The notes beneath the pieces were generated by a model. It saw nothing but the letters and a program-made list of their open reading frames with translations, was not told the origin of the DNA and made no database searches. The translations under genes were made by a program, and so were the position numbers. Shown one piece after another: positions 48,601 through 58,878 of a stretch of 64,000 bases of DNA (position 1 is its first letter; each line of letters starts with the position of its first letter). This stretch comes from Hedera helix. Lineage: Eukaryota; Streptophyta; Magnoliopsida; Apiales; Araliaceae. The stretch lies in NCBI GenBank assembly GCA_947179155.2, contig OX359281.1, positions 43,365,967-43,429,966 of the forward strand. Reading direction: 5' to 3'.

Positions 48601-51600
48601 ATTTACCTGTGTTCCTACCTCCCAATTAGGAGAAGATATTCCAGCTTTTATGCGATGAAGATTTATTGGACCAGTGCCAATATGAGAAGCTGGAGAAGTA
48701 CTAAGCATTGAATTGGGAATCTGAACAGAGAAAGAAGGGGCCGATGAACCTCTTTCAACCTCAAACACTTCATCAACAACTGACGAGAAACTTGATGGAA
48801 GAGCAGACTTATAATTAGAGCCTCTAATGCTGAACTCCGAGAGAAGCCCATTTTCAGAAGTCTGATTAGTACCCACATCGTTAGCTGAGACCGAGAGTAG
48901 TTTCACAGAGTCAAGAAGGCTCAAATTGAGTTCATCTTCAAGCACCTGCATCTGACCAACGTCGACATTTTTCACCCGAATCACATGATTCGAGTCACCA
49001 AATGATTGCACTTTTTCTGACAGATCTGGCTGCGTCTCCAGTAACTTAAAAAGGGGTTTAAAGTCCTTGTCAAGTTGCATCAGTAGAAAGTAGGAGCTAA
49101 CACACTCTGGGAATCCCATAAGCAACATACTAGAACCATTTAAAATGCTCTTTGGCACCTTCACAGCAGAGAAGCCATGTTCATACACCTGGAAAAAAAA
49201 TATTTACTTGCTTCAATTGGGCATATGGTGCAAAACAGTAAAATATTATACCACAAGACGTATAGTATTCCCTCTATCCAAAAAAGAATATCTTATATCA
49301 AGAATGATTTGTTGACTAAAGAATGGTTACAAAAATGAGATACAAAATGATGTGTATGTTTGTGGTTGGTTAAAACCACTGGGCCTACCCATTTATGGTA
49401 AAGTATTAACTAGTTACAAGTTGACAAGTCAGTATGTATCTAATTTTTTGTAACCATGTTTTGTCACCATAGCATTACTCATCTTATATAACTTTTTCGC
49501 TTTTTTTTAAGGACATTAAGGATAGACTAGTACACATTTAGACAATTTTAAATTTACTGATTTTCTTTTCAGTAGTATCAAGTTTTAAAAGTAAATAAGT
49601 TACTTGAGAAAAATAATTGAAAACCATTATGTTTAAGTGCAGCGTAGGCATACCTTAATATCCGTTAAAAAAGTCAAATGGGAGTATTACTTCAGGAATG
49701 GAGTAATATATTAACAAATAGAGTGTTACCACATATCTATAGAAGAAAAAAATTAAGACCATATATCTATTAATAATTTAATATTATGTTTGTTTTGGTA
49801 CTTCAATCAAGTATAATCAACGTGAGTGGAGATTCTATGCAAACACTGAGATCAGTTATTCCAACAAAAGGGAAGCTCAAATTGAAACTAGGGACACCAT
49901 TTAGCCTCCATAATTGAAATTCCTAGCTTGTCATGGAAGCTCTATAAATCAAAACAAAAAATATCCGATAACCCTCAGCCTTAATCAACAAAGTACTTCT
50001 CCAACTAACACACTGAACATAAATACATAATGATGGGAATCACGTTTATATTTATTTATTTATAGACTTAATGTATTTATTTATTTGTGGAACTATTTTA
50101 ATTTTAGGAGTTTTAATTTTATGAGATATTTGGTATTTTATTTCAATTAGTTAGGGTATTTTTGTCTTTTAATACTTTTGAGAATTAGGATTTGTGTCCT
50201 ATTTAAATTAGGATTTGTGTTCTATTTAAACACTGGTGTATTCTCAGATTTTTCATATTATTATTATTGAGAATTGTTTTGACTTAATTTATCGAATAGA
50301 TAATTTCTTCTAGGGCTAATAGATACAAAGTTGACGCCCTAAACCCTACTGATTTACACACGGAATTAAATCCTAGATTTCACGGCCATTATTTGCGATC
50401 GATTAAACAACTTCACAATTGTTCTACACCAATTTTGGTATCAAAATCGTACATTGGGATCCCTTGAAGTTGCTGATCATCACCGAAAATCTTGCTGGAA
50501 CCCTAGTCGTCGTCAGAATCCTGTCGTCTTCTATCACCGAGTTGACGACATCATAAATTAAGCCCCTGTCCCCCATCATTGCTATTACGTCTACCAACCA
50601 TTATCATCCTACCCAAAACCCAACCAAACCACTGAACCAGTGAAAAAAAAAATAATCGAGAAGAACAAAGAAAAAAGAAAAAAGAAGCAAAAAAACGAAG
50701 CCGAAACCAAGAACGGAAAACTCCACCTGGGACGTCGTGCCATTAATTCCCGAAGCAGAAAACACGAACGGAAAACTCCACCTGATTCGTCGTGCCGTTA
50801 ATTCCCGTTATCACTATACCGCCGAAGCTATTGCATCTCTCCACCGACTCTATTTATCCATCGCCGATCATCACCATCCATCGCCGCTGTGTCGCAAAGC
50901 TACCGCTATCTCTCTCTTGCCATCTCCTACCCCCACCACTGCCGCTACCAAATCGCCACGCCCTTTCGTGCTGTCGCGAAGCATCAATCTCTCTCTCAAG
51001 GCTTTTGCCGCATTTGGAAAAAAAAAAAGGACTTGCAGTGTTTAGGTAAGAAATAAATATTTATTTCCTGCCAAATTACATTTTAATACCCCACAGTTTT
51101 CCCTAACATTTAAGTCTTAGCCCATAGTTTATATAATTTCACTTATACCTTTTGTCCTTTTTAAATCAACCCCTATACTTTCTGTATTCATATTTTAGCC
51201 CATGTTTTTTCTTTTCTTTTCAGTTACGTCCTTAAGTTATCAACAAAAAAAAAATTATTTACTTGTTTTAATTTTATTTTTAACCTATTGTATCAATGTC
51301 ATGAACCACAAAAAAATTGATTGCAGAACAAAAAGAGTATATTTGGTTTCTTTATGATGAAAGTGACATAATACACTACCTTATTAATACATGTGATCAT
51401 AGATATTTGAAACCTGAGCAAGAAGAGCTTAGATGGGATATTATTGATACACATCACAACCTTGAAAAATTGCAATGTCAATATCAAGATAAACAAAGAA
51501 AAGGTGAAGTAAGGAAACGTCAACAAGCTGAAGCAAAAGATCGTAGAAAGACAATATCTAATATTGTGTCTATATATTTTTCCATGAAAGATGAAATCTC

Positions 51601-54600
51601 TAGTATAGAAGATGACTTCTCTTCTATAAAAGATGACCTTATTGACTTACCGTCATATATTCGAGCAGAAAAAGAGAAAGAAAAAGAGGATGTTCACGAT
51701 TTCGAGGCTACAGACAGTTTTGACGTGTCTATGAAAATTTTTGAAACTCCAAAAGTTGAACCAAATATTGTGCATGAACAACCACTTGAGAAAAACCCTG
51801 GAGTTGTTTTTGAGTTAATCATTATCGAAGAGATGATGGTTCGAGAAGTTGATCCAGTTCAATTCATCATTTCGATTAATCTACTTCAACTATCTTTGAA
51901 TGCAAAAATGATGCTCTCATCAGTTATCTTCCCAACAATTTTTAAGCCTTATCATGTGAAGATATTGTCAACAGTGTTCCAAAATGTTCTTCCACTGGAG
52001 AGGAGTTCATGGATTATTCAATCATGTTACAAAACTCGATGTTAAGTTTTCTCCAACAAAGGGAGAAATGATGAGAATCACGTTTATATTTGTTTATTTA
52101 TGGACTTAATATATTTATTTATTTGAGGAACTGTTTTAATTTTAGTTATTTTAATTTTAGGAGATAGTTGGTATTTTATTTCAATTAGTTAGGGTATTTT
52201 TCTCTTTAAATATTTTTTAGAATTAGGGTTTGTGTCCTATTTAAATTAGGATTTGTATCATATTTAAACACCGGTGTATTCTCAAATTTTTCAAATTATT
52301 ATTATTGAGAATTATTTTAGCTTAATTTATCACAGAGATAATTTCTTCTAGGGTTAATAAACGCAGAGTTGAATCCCTAAACCCTAGTGATTTATGCGCG
52401 GAGCTAAATCCTAAGTTTCACAACCATTATTTGCTACTGATTAAACAACTTCACAATTGTTCTACATCACATAATGTGATATATTCAAAAATTTGATGAT
52501 GTGTGAGGTCTCATAGCTACATAACGTTAAATCACAGACGCTAGTTACTACCTTGACATGGACTATTGAGACATCTATAGTTGACGGTTTTCTAAACTAG
52601 TATTTAGTGACTTCTAATGCATTGTTCTGTTTGACTTCCAAATCATAGTGTCAACTATCACATGTAGAAACTTTATATTAAACGCATGCAAATTTCCCAT
52701 GCTCTAGTAAAATTTATTATTTCCAAATTGAAAATTTACTATAAAACTTATCTTTATGAAAAAGTTTGAAGTATACAAGTGATAAAGACCTTAGGTGAAA
52801 AGTTCATAAATTTGATTAACTGGATATCTATGCAAAAGATTTGACACTCCGAACCCCAATTCACACATCTAAAAAAAACAGAGGGGGCTGGAGAAAAAAA
52901 GAACAACATATATTACCTTTAGGCCTAAGAACCTGCCAATACAGGCAAACAGATGTAATATACTTTTGCTTCTCAAGCTTACAAGAACTTCAGCTGCAGT
53001 CATACTTCCATTATTTAAAGCTTCTTCACATTCTAGCAGTGTTGAAGATGTTAGGATATTCCTGGATGAGTGAAGAAGAAAGCGTCCATTCCTGAAAGTT
53101 ACAAGAAAAAGTAAAAAACATACGGCTTCTGGTGAAGAACATAAAATGAGACTAAAACCAAAAATAATCATCCAAGCTGAGATCCACATAAGATATAACT
53201 CACAGTAACTTTTCAGAAAAGAGAGGGAAAGAAAGGGCAGAATATCCATACCAATTGATATGGAAGAAACATAAACACTAGATAACCATTTGACAACATA
53301 ACAGTTTACTCTTAACGATATTAACGACTTCATACAAAAAAATGGGAAAAATTAAAAGGAGTTAATTTTATAAATTTTCCTTTTTTTAGCATACTCCATT
53401 CATGAAGGAAATGTAAACGCTAGATAACCATTTGACAACATAACAGTTTACTCATAATAATATAAATGTCTTCATACAAAAAATGACAGTAATTAAAAGA
53501 AAATAATTTTTTAAGTTAACACGTACTACGTCTTTTCCTTTTCTTACAATTACTCCATTTCTGTTTTTGTTAAGCGGTAAGTAGGACTCCTGATTAGTAT
53601 TATCCTTGTAGAATACCATATGGATCTTTCTAGATACTCTCCTGCCACTTGGCAAATGCTTCCAAGACATACTATATTTATTGATCAGATTGGAGTACAC
53701 ACGTCAATAAAAATTAGATAAAGAGCCTTCCATCAAGTTGTATAGGACGTCATCTAATATGCAGTTGGATAATAAATGGATCCACATTCAAGCTTCCCCT
53801 TGTTGCTTTCAGCTCTCGCTATTTAAATTTAAGAGAACCCCGTGACTTTCCCTCAGTGATCTTTCATACGTTTTTTGTTATGAGATAAAGAGATAATCTT
53901 GATAACATGATGCTTCACATTACCATTCAGTTTTATAATCTAATGAACAGACAATCAGTTACCTAGACTAGTTACATTTTAGATTGACAGGCAAAAGGGA
54001 TAGGTAACAACATTATATAAGAGAACAGAATTTCCTTGCACAGATAAAGAAGGAAAACCTTATATTTATTCCAAGAGTATAATATGATGATCCATAGGCA
54101 CGCACACGTAGAACCTCTTGCCCTTCAGCATTGGATTTATTATTTTTCTGTAGAGAGAAATCAAGTAAAGCAAGAGAAGACATCATTATAGTGTGGTTAA
54201 TAATACAACACAACAAACTCCAAAAGACCATAACATAAATGTTTGAAAACTCCAAAAGACCATAGCATAAATGTTTGAAATAGACTCCTAAGTCTATAAG
54301 TATCTACAAGGACAAAATGTAGTATTTGCAATAGCATCATTAGAGTAGATTATCATGAGCAGGAAATTCTAAATGACTGAAAATGAACAAAAATGAATGA
54401 AGAAATATATATACACACACACATATTGATAGGTGAGTTCGGCCGCTAGTATGGGGCTTGGAACCAGCAATCTTGAGGTTATTTTATTTTTTTTCTTCTT
54501 TTGTTTTCTTGATAGGGTATGGTAGGGTTGAAAAATAGAGTCACTTTTTGTACCACAAGGGTAACATATGTAACTGAACCAATCCACAAAGGATTTTTTT

Positions 54601-57600
54601 AAAATTTAACGTAAGGAAAAAGTATTTTCTTTATCTAAAAATAAATTGAAGCCCAACTTCCAAATACAAAAGCATAGACATGGAAGTCAACATTTGTAAC
54701 ACTAGCCCTGTGATCCATACAACATTTCAATTGTAATTGCATGAGCTTGATACTAATCCAGCCTTGGAGATTCCAAATTCAGAATTAAACAGCAGGTTGA
54801 AATTCGATCTTTAATATAATATACGTATTACATATTAAAGGCGTTGTCTAATTGAGTTGAGTTGAGTATAGACATTGAAACAAATTCTCTTCAAATATTT
54901 TAACAAGTTCATAATTTGAATCCCAACTTATGGAACTCGTCACAGTTCATGTACAAAAGTACCCATACACGTATATCAAATAGAATAACAGAGATGGAAA
55001 CATATCAAAGTAATATGTGTGTGCATATATGTGCGTGTATGTATAATGACAAGGGATCATTTCTCTTTTCACTGACCATTTTGTAGCCAGCATCAGGCTC
55101 ATCCTCGCGGCAATGAAGAAGAACATCTCCTGCAGCTCGGCATAAATGACCATTTTTTCCAAGCTCTTTATAAATCTCAAGAAGACGAGTATATCTATTA
55201 CAACATATAGCTCGTAGCAGCAACTTCTCAACATCAACACAAATCTGATCAAGAGAAAGTTCAGCCTCCTTATCAGTCAGTGGATCAACAACAAACGAGC
55301 TATGAACGCACTTTATTTGCAGATCTTGCCCAGGTTCAATTTTTATAAATGGGCATGATCCTATATCAGAGGTTCCCAAATTTTTATTAAAATCTAACCA
55401 GTAAAGAATTTTCAATCCAGGAGTTCGTAGAACATTCGAATCAATTTCTCCATCTTGATTCATTTGTGTGGAAACAGCATTCCCACCTTGTCCCAAATTA
55501 CCATCAGATATCAGCTCAAACCGTATTGCATCCTTCCATCTGCCTTGCCTAAGTGCTTGTACTTGTCTAATGACAGTGTCCATAATGAGAACAACACAAA
55601 GTTCATGGAGAACAGAATATAATGTAACAAATGGATTATCTGCCGCAGCCATTCTACGCTCCAAATCATCTCCAAGAATATGTCGACGCGCTTCTTCCAG
55701 CTTCACAAGCCCACTTCTTTCACCAACAAGAAGTTCCATATGTAATATTCTCCACATTGACAGGTTTCCTCGATAACCAAGTGTCACGAGAACCTTAAAT
55801 TCTCCATCCACGTGAAGCAAAGCAGTACCGTCAGAAACTTTGACTTCAGAAATTTCTTTTGGAAGTGAAATTTCTAGTAATTTTGACCTAACAAGTGTAT
55901 CTAACTTCTTTAAAGCCAGCTTCTGCTGATCCTCGGTTAATGTACTCTGAATGCCCACATCTTCCAAGCATTTTGGTAAACGCTGATAGCTCCCTGTAAG
56001 GAGAATATCAATAGCAGCTGGAACATCATATATTGGAGCTCGAGCTTGCTGTAGCCCCTCATGCATGAAAAATAATGAATCTGATGCTTGGGTAAAACAT
56101 GTATCATGGCTTGATAGAGTTGATGTAAGTTGTTGACTATATTGTATCAATGGAACCTGCAGAGCAAACAGCAATAATTTTGAGAGATTGTGTAGTTAAA
56201 AAGCCACAAATTAATAGCAGCCACACCAGGTAATAACCTTTTTTCCTCCAGTAAAATAACGCATAAAGTCTGACAATGTCGGCAAGTTGTATAACAACAC
56301 TTACAACTATCGGATTAAAAGAGTTAAAAAAAAACAAAAAATTGAAAATTCAATAAATTAAGATTAATTTGTCCTTGTTAAAATTCCAAAAAAAAAAAAT
56401 CACTAGCTGACACATTAAAAAACGAAAAGGAAAGAAATAGATATAACAAATTTAAGCCAAAAAGGAAGCAGTTATGTACAAAAGTCCGACAGAAACATTA
56501 AAGTTAAAAATCATACATCTCATAGTTTACCGTATGCTATCATTATGATGTAATTTACTGTTGTTCTTTTTTAATAACAATTGTTAGCATGCATATACGT
56601 AAGCCATGGTGAGGGTTGAACTCATCTTAGCTTCCTAAAACTAGTGGAGTGAGCCCATTATGTTTCCGAGTATATCTACGAGTTCATGTTTCCTAAAAAA
56701 TTTAATTTTACTCCTAGATCCTTAGTTCTATATCTTCCTACTGACTTCTTCATTGAATTCGGCACTGTTTCTTCATTTATTATGATATTCATCGAGGAAC
56801 AAACCAACACTATAAACCGTATTGAAAGATCATACCAAACCATCTTATATCCCACCAAATTAGCCCTAACCATTTGATTTAGTTAAGCTCAATATGAAAG
56901 AGCTTAACACTAAACTATCTAAACTAACCTGTTGCTTACTAAATTTTCTACTAGCTCTAGTTCACAATTTTTTGGATTTTGCATACTTTCCTTTTATTTT
57001 TCAAAATATCATCTTCACAATAACCAAAACTCATACCAATCAATTTCAAAAACTCAAAAATTCTTACTGACATAATAAAGTAAGGGTAGACAAACCTCTA
57101 ATTTTCCTTTTGAGAAGTAACCACTAAACATAACCTATGTCATTATTATAATGTAATTCTGAAAGAAAATGACCAATACATCACCAATTATATAGTATTC
57201 CTTCTACATTTAGCACTTTTATGATGTTCAAAAACCCTAAACCAAAAAAACTTTCTGCTTGACCTATTTTGCAAATTTTTAGGAACCTGACTTATTGCTA
57301 TCAAAACTATCATATTCCTTAAATTTCTCTCCCTAAATCACGCCAAACAAACTCATAGCAATCACTTTAACAAATAGCAAAAGTCAATATCATAATACAG
57401 CCATAAATTAACCATTATATAGCACTTCCCTACATTTTAGCACTTTGATGATGTTCAGAAACCTTAAACCAACAAACTTTCTCCTTGCCCAATTTCATAA
57501 ATTTTTAGCACCCTTTTTCTTTGTTATCAAAAATATCATATTCCTTTATATCACACTAAACAAACACATAACAATCATTTTAACAAATACAAACAGTTCA

Positions 57601-57864
57601 TAACCATAAAACAACTTATAAATTAACCTATTATCCAGGGGGAGATAGAGTGACCTGTTGACACCATTTGGCAAGAACAGTGAGGCGGAGCATCCGCTGC
57701 TGAGTCTTGATAAGGTATTTGAGGATACTAATCTTCTTCTCAGAATCTGAGAGTTCCGTTGATTTTGATTTCTCCACCAATTCCTTCAACGATAAGTATG
57801 ATTCTTCCGCTGCTCGGCTCACCAGAGTCGACAATTCGACCGTTTCTTGCCCTATTTCCGCCAT
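36631..57864 (-). CDS. MED14: Mediator of RNA polymerase II transcription subunit 14 (STRUWWELPETER)
   Basis: MED14 is the scaffold linking head, middle and tail of the Mediator complex. In Arabidopsis it affects cell number and defence and cold responses. Eight coding exons on the minus strand are 57864-57655, 56156-55077, 54147-54059, 53091-52917, 49188-48237, 48134-47110, 40149-39056 and 37423-36631. Phases agree at all seven GT-AG junctions and give 1805 codons, close to the family length. The conserved MED14 N-terminus is in exons 1-2 (LLTGSYQRLPKCLEDVG, WRILHMELLVGE). Exons 3-4 give VLRVRAYGSSYYTLGINIRNGRFLL. Later landmarks are SPDQLWPHTKFLEDFINGAEVASLLDCIRLSAGPLHALAAATRPARA and GGAAWLPYCISVRLIYSFGE near the C-terminus. 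A polyglutamine run (QQQQQQ) follows exon 8's start. For exon 5 the donor T|GTAAGA was chosen over ccc|GTATGT because only it keeps the frame. Introns 4 and 6 are enlarged by transposons, but no exon is damaged. Confidence 0.96.
42067..42118 (+). pseudogene. trnI-GAU: Plastid-derived fragment: 5' exon of trnI-GAU and start of its intron
   Basis: The sequence reads gggttattagctcaattgta, then gagcgcactcctgataatt, then gcgtcgttgtgc. Plastid trnI-GAU begins GGGCTATTAGCTCAGTGGTA, then GAGCGCGCCCCTGATAA, followed by its group II intron start TTGCGTCGTTGTGC. The match is about 90 percent and ends abruptly. With only the 5' half and no acceptor stem partner it cannot make a tRNA. It is best read as a short nuclear insertion of plastid DNA (NUPT). 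Confidence 0.75.
42244..43022 (-). mobile_element. hAT non-autonomous element, copy 1 (763 bp)
   Basis: The element spans 42252-43014, with 8-bp target duplications GAATATAT at 42244-42251 and 43015-43022. Ends are TAATGTTCTAAAA and (reverse complement) CAATATTCTAAAA. G/C-rich subterminal arrays of cgcctaggcgctagg sit at both ends. The interior keeps what looks like the 3' end of a hAT transposase gene (acidic, with a stop, near 42475-42720, plus strand) but not the catalytic core. The strand assignment is nominal. Confidence 0.85.
43454..44282 (-). mobile_element. hAT non-autonomous element, copy 2 (813 bp)
   Basis: The element spans 43462-44274, with perfect 8-bp target duplications GGTCTGTA (43454-43461 and 44275-44282). 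The 13-bp terminal inverted repeats are CACTGTTCTAAAA and CAAGGTTCTAAAA. It is the same family as copy 1: same subterminal cctaggcgctagg arrays, and an interior at about 43690-43980 parallel to 42430-42760. It interrupts the right-hand LTR-like segment of the older relic, so it is younger than that element. The strand assignment is nominal. Confidence 0.9.
44500..46220. other. MED14 intron 6, unassigned stretch
   Basis: A segment near 44765-44935 ends in an aataataaatt and A-rich tract and has the look of a retroelement 3' end. A frame of 81 codons at 45162-45407 has no recognisable motif. The rest is plain AT-rich intron. Confidence 0.4.
46221..46699. mobile_element. hAT-type MITE with GGATGGCA ends
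   Basis: The left end TAGGATGGCAATTTTCCCCC and the right end (reverse complement) TTAGGGATGGCAGTGGGGC are inverted repeats of the widespread TAGGGATGGCAA hAT type. Flanks CTAATGTG and CTAATGGC could be an imperfect 8-bp target duplication. The interior is rich in ggggcggg-like words near the ends and AT-rich in the middle (46378-46530). There is no coding capacity. Confidence 0.7.
49267..49708. mobile_element. Stowaway-like element in MED14 intron 4
   Basis: The left edge TATTCCCTCTATCCAAAAA resembles the Stowaway end CTCCCTCCGTCCC, with TA outside. The right edge, read on the minus strand, is TATTACTCCATTCC, with a second similar word (ATACTCCCATTTG) just inside. The ends match only partly, so the element is old, if correctly identified. 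Confidence 0.45.
50031..50431 (+). repeat. 5' LTR of the intron-4 element
   Basis: 401 bp, TG...CA. Colinear with 52069-52469 over its full length, including ttcaattagttagggtattt and attaaacaacttcacaattg. Confidence 0.9.
51045..51325 (+). other. Intron-like segment within the LTR element
   Basis: GTAAGAAATAAA opens and TTGATTGCAG closes an AT-rich 281-base stretch. It separates a C-rich, plant-UTR-like segment (50740-51044) from the 242-codon frame. All features fit a plant U2 intron in the sense direction of the element. Confidence 0.5.
51317..52045 (+). CDS. Unrecognised 242-codon ORF inside the non-autonomous LTR element
   Basis: I do not recognise the protein. It is highly charged, with a Lys/Arg/Glu/Gln-rich middle (KQRKGEVRKRQQAEAKDRRK, near residue 60) likely to be helical or coiled coil. 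An acidic stretch and a repeated SSIEDDFSSIKDD motif follow near residues 95-107. The ATG at 51317 overlaps a good acceptor (ATTGATTGCAG, ending 51325), and a good donor (TTTAG|GTAAGAAAT) lies at 51045. The real product may therefore be spliced and begin upstream, with the frame entering at EQKEYIWFLYDE. It ends just before the right LTR. It could be a captured host gene fragment or a lineage-specific element protein. No retroviral motif is present. Confidence 0.5.
   Translation: MIAEQKEYIWFLYDESDIIHYLINTCDHRYLKPEQEELRWDIIDTHHNLEKLQCQYQDKQRKGEVRKRQQAEAKDRRKTISNIVSIYFSMKDEISSIEDDFSSIKDDLIDLPSYIRAEKEKEKEDVHDFEATDSFDVSMKIFETPKVEPNIVHEQPLEKNPGVVFELIIIEEMMVREVDPVQFIISINLLQLSLNAKMMLSSVIFPTIFKPYHVKILSTVFQNVLPLERSSWIIQSCYKTRC
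52069..52469 (+). repeat. 3' LTR of the intron-4 element
   Basis: 401 bp, starting TGATGAGAATCACG and ending TTCTACATCA, followed by the CATAA duplication. Confidence 0.9.
53278..53510 (-). repeat. Tandem duplication, period 142 bp, MED14 intron 3
   Basis: A 34-base exact match (beginning ctagataaccatttgacaac) occurs at 53278 and 53420. Similar sequence follows in each (cttcatacaaaaaa, attaaaag). The copies have diverged outside the exact block. Confidence 0.8.
54215..54280 (-). repeat. Two-copy 33-bp tandem repeat at the MED14 intron 2 / exon 3 side
   Basis: aactccaaaagaccataaca, then taaatgtttgaa, occurs at 54215 and 54248 with one mismatch. It lies about 70 bases upstream (in gene direction) of the exon 3 acceptor. 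Confidence 0.85.
57185..57650 (-). repeat. Diverged tandem duplication of about 230 bp in MED14 intron 1
   Basis: Segments 57185-57420 and 57421-57650 share, in order, tagtattcc/tagcacttcc, tacatttagcactttt, gatgatgttca, accctaaaccaa or a variant, aactttct, atttttagga/atttttagca, tatcatattcctt, ttttaacaaata and ataaattaacc. The proximal copy ends directly at the exon 1 donor region. Confidence 0.75.
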
Positions 57865-58110
57865 TTTCTTTTCTTCTTACTTGACCTCCCTTCAACGCTA
57901 TTACCGATTAACAATCATCTAATCAGTTCTTGAAATTTCCTACTGATTATCTTCAAGAAACAAAAGAAATTGAGCACCTAAAGAACAATTTTCTTCAAAT
58001 TTCCTACTAATTCCACCGTTTACTGCCCTAATTCAAAACGTTCACCCGATAACTGAAAATGGAGAGCGATAGGAAGTACGGCATAGTTGGGAAAAGAGAC
58101 CGCACTTCCT
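57865..58110 (-). promoter_or_regulatory. 5' leader and proximal promoter region of MED14
   Basis: Upstream of the ATG on the minus strand is an A/G-rich leader (gaagaaaagaaaATGGCG). It contains a diverged direct repeat, agtaggaaatttgaagaa and agtaggaaatttcaagaa. No strong TATA box is visible. A weak tctattttaaaa lies near 58115. Transcription start is unknown. Confidence 0.4.
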
Positions 58111-58831
58111 AGTTCTCTTTTAAAATAGACTAAAATCCACTTTGACCTCAAACTTTGCACTCAAAATGGATTTACACCCTAAACTAAATTTTAGATTATA
58201 TACACCCTAAACTTTAACCAATGCAATTAAATACACCCTCAGCAACTTTTTTCGGCCAAATCTTCAAAAGAGCAGTTCAAATAAGGGGCAAAAACTGCAA
58301 ACTTTTAAAATTTTAATATCTTCATTTTACTACAAAAAATTAAACTTGATTACCTGTTTTATCCAAAAAAAATATTATTACAAATAATGGGTCTTTGCAT
58401 CTATGAAGACCGACTCACCTCCATCTCTCTCCTTTATTGAAATACGATTTTTAGGACCTGAAATAGCTCAAAATCTGTTTAATGATGATAAGAAAATTAT
58501 TTAACCTTAATACTCTTATATCCCACATACTTAAACGTCCGGTGAAGATTTGGTCGGAAAAGGCTCTGGATGATGCATTTAATTGGCTCAGTTTATGGTG
58601 TTTTTATTTATTAACTAACTCATGATCCCGTACGAATACGGTTTTATTATAAAATTATTGTATTATTTATGTTTTTAGTATTATATTATAATATTATATT
58701 AACTACAGTAATAATTGATTAATATTGTGTATGATAATTGTTATATAATTTAATAATAAAAAATATTATTAATATAATTGACAATGATATAAATTTTACA
58801 ATACACTAACTAAATTACAATTATCTATGTG

Positions 58832-58878
<47 letters not shown>

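Larger units (their letters stand above)
50026..52474 (+). mobile_element. Complete non-autonomous LTR retroelement in MED14 intron 4
   Basis: Two LTRs of 401 bp each (50031-50431 and 52069-52469) begin TGATGRGAATCACG and end in CA. CATAA flanks both sides (50026-50030 and 52470-52474), a perfect 5-bp target duplication. A primer-binding-like TTTGGTATCAAAA follows the left LTR (about 50434), and a purine-rich caacaaagggagaaa precedes the right LTR. The 1637-bp interior encodes no gag, protease, reverse transcriptase or integrase, so mobilisation must be in trans. It does carry an unrecognised 242-codon frame and an intron-like segment. LTRs differ at many positions (roughly 90 percent identical by eye), so the insertion is not very recent. 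It lies antisense to MED14. Confidence 0.9.

Noticed and set aside
50737..51049. Two overlapping frames of 102 and 85 codons in the LTR element
   Set aside because: Both end at the proposed splice donor and neither is in phase with the 242-codon frame after splicing. The C-rich composition fits a leader better than protein.
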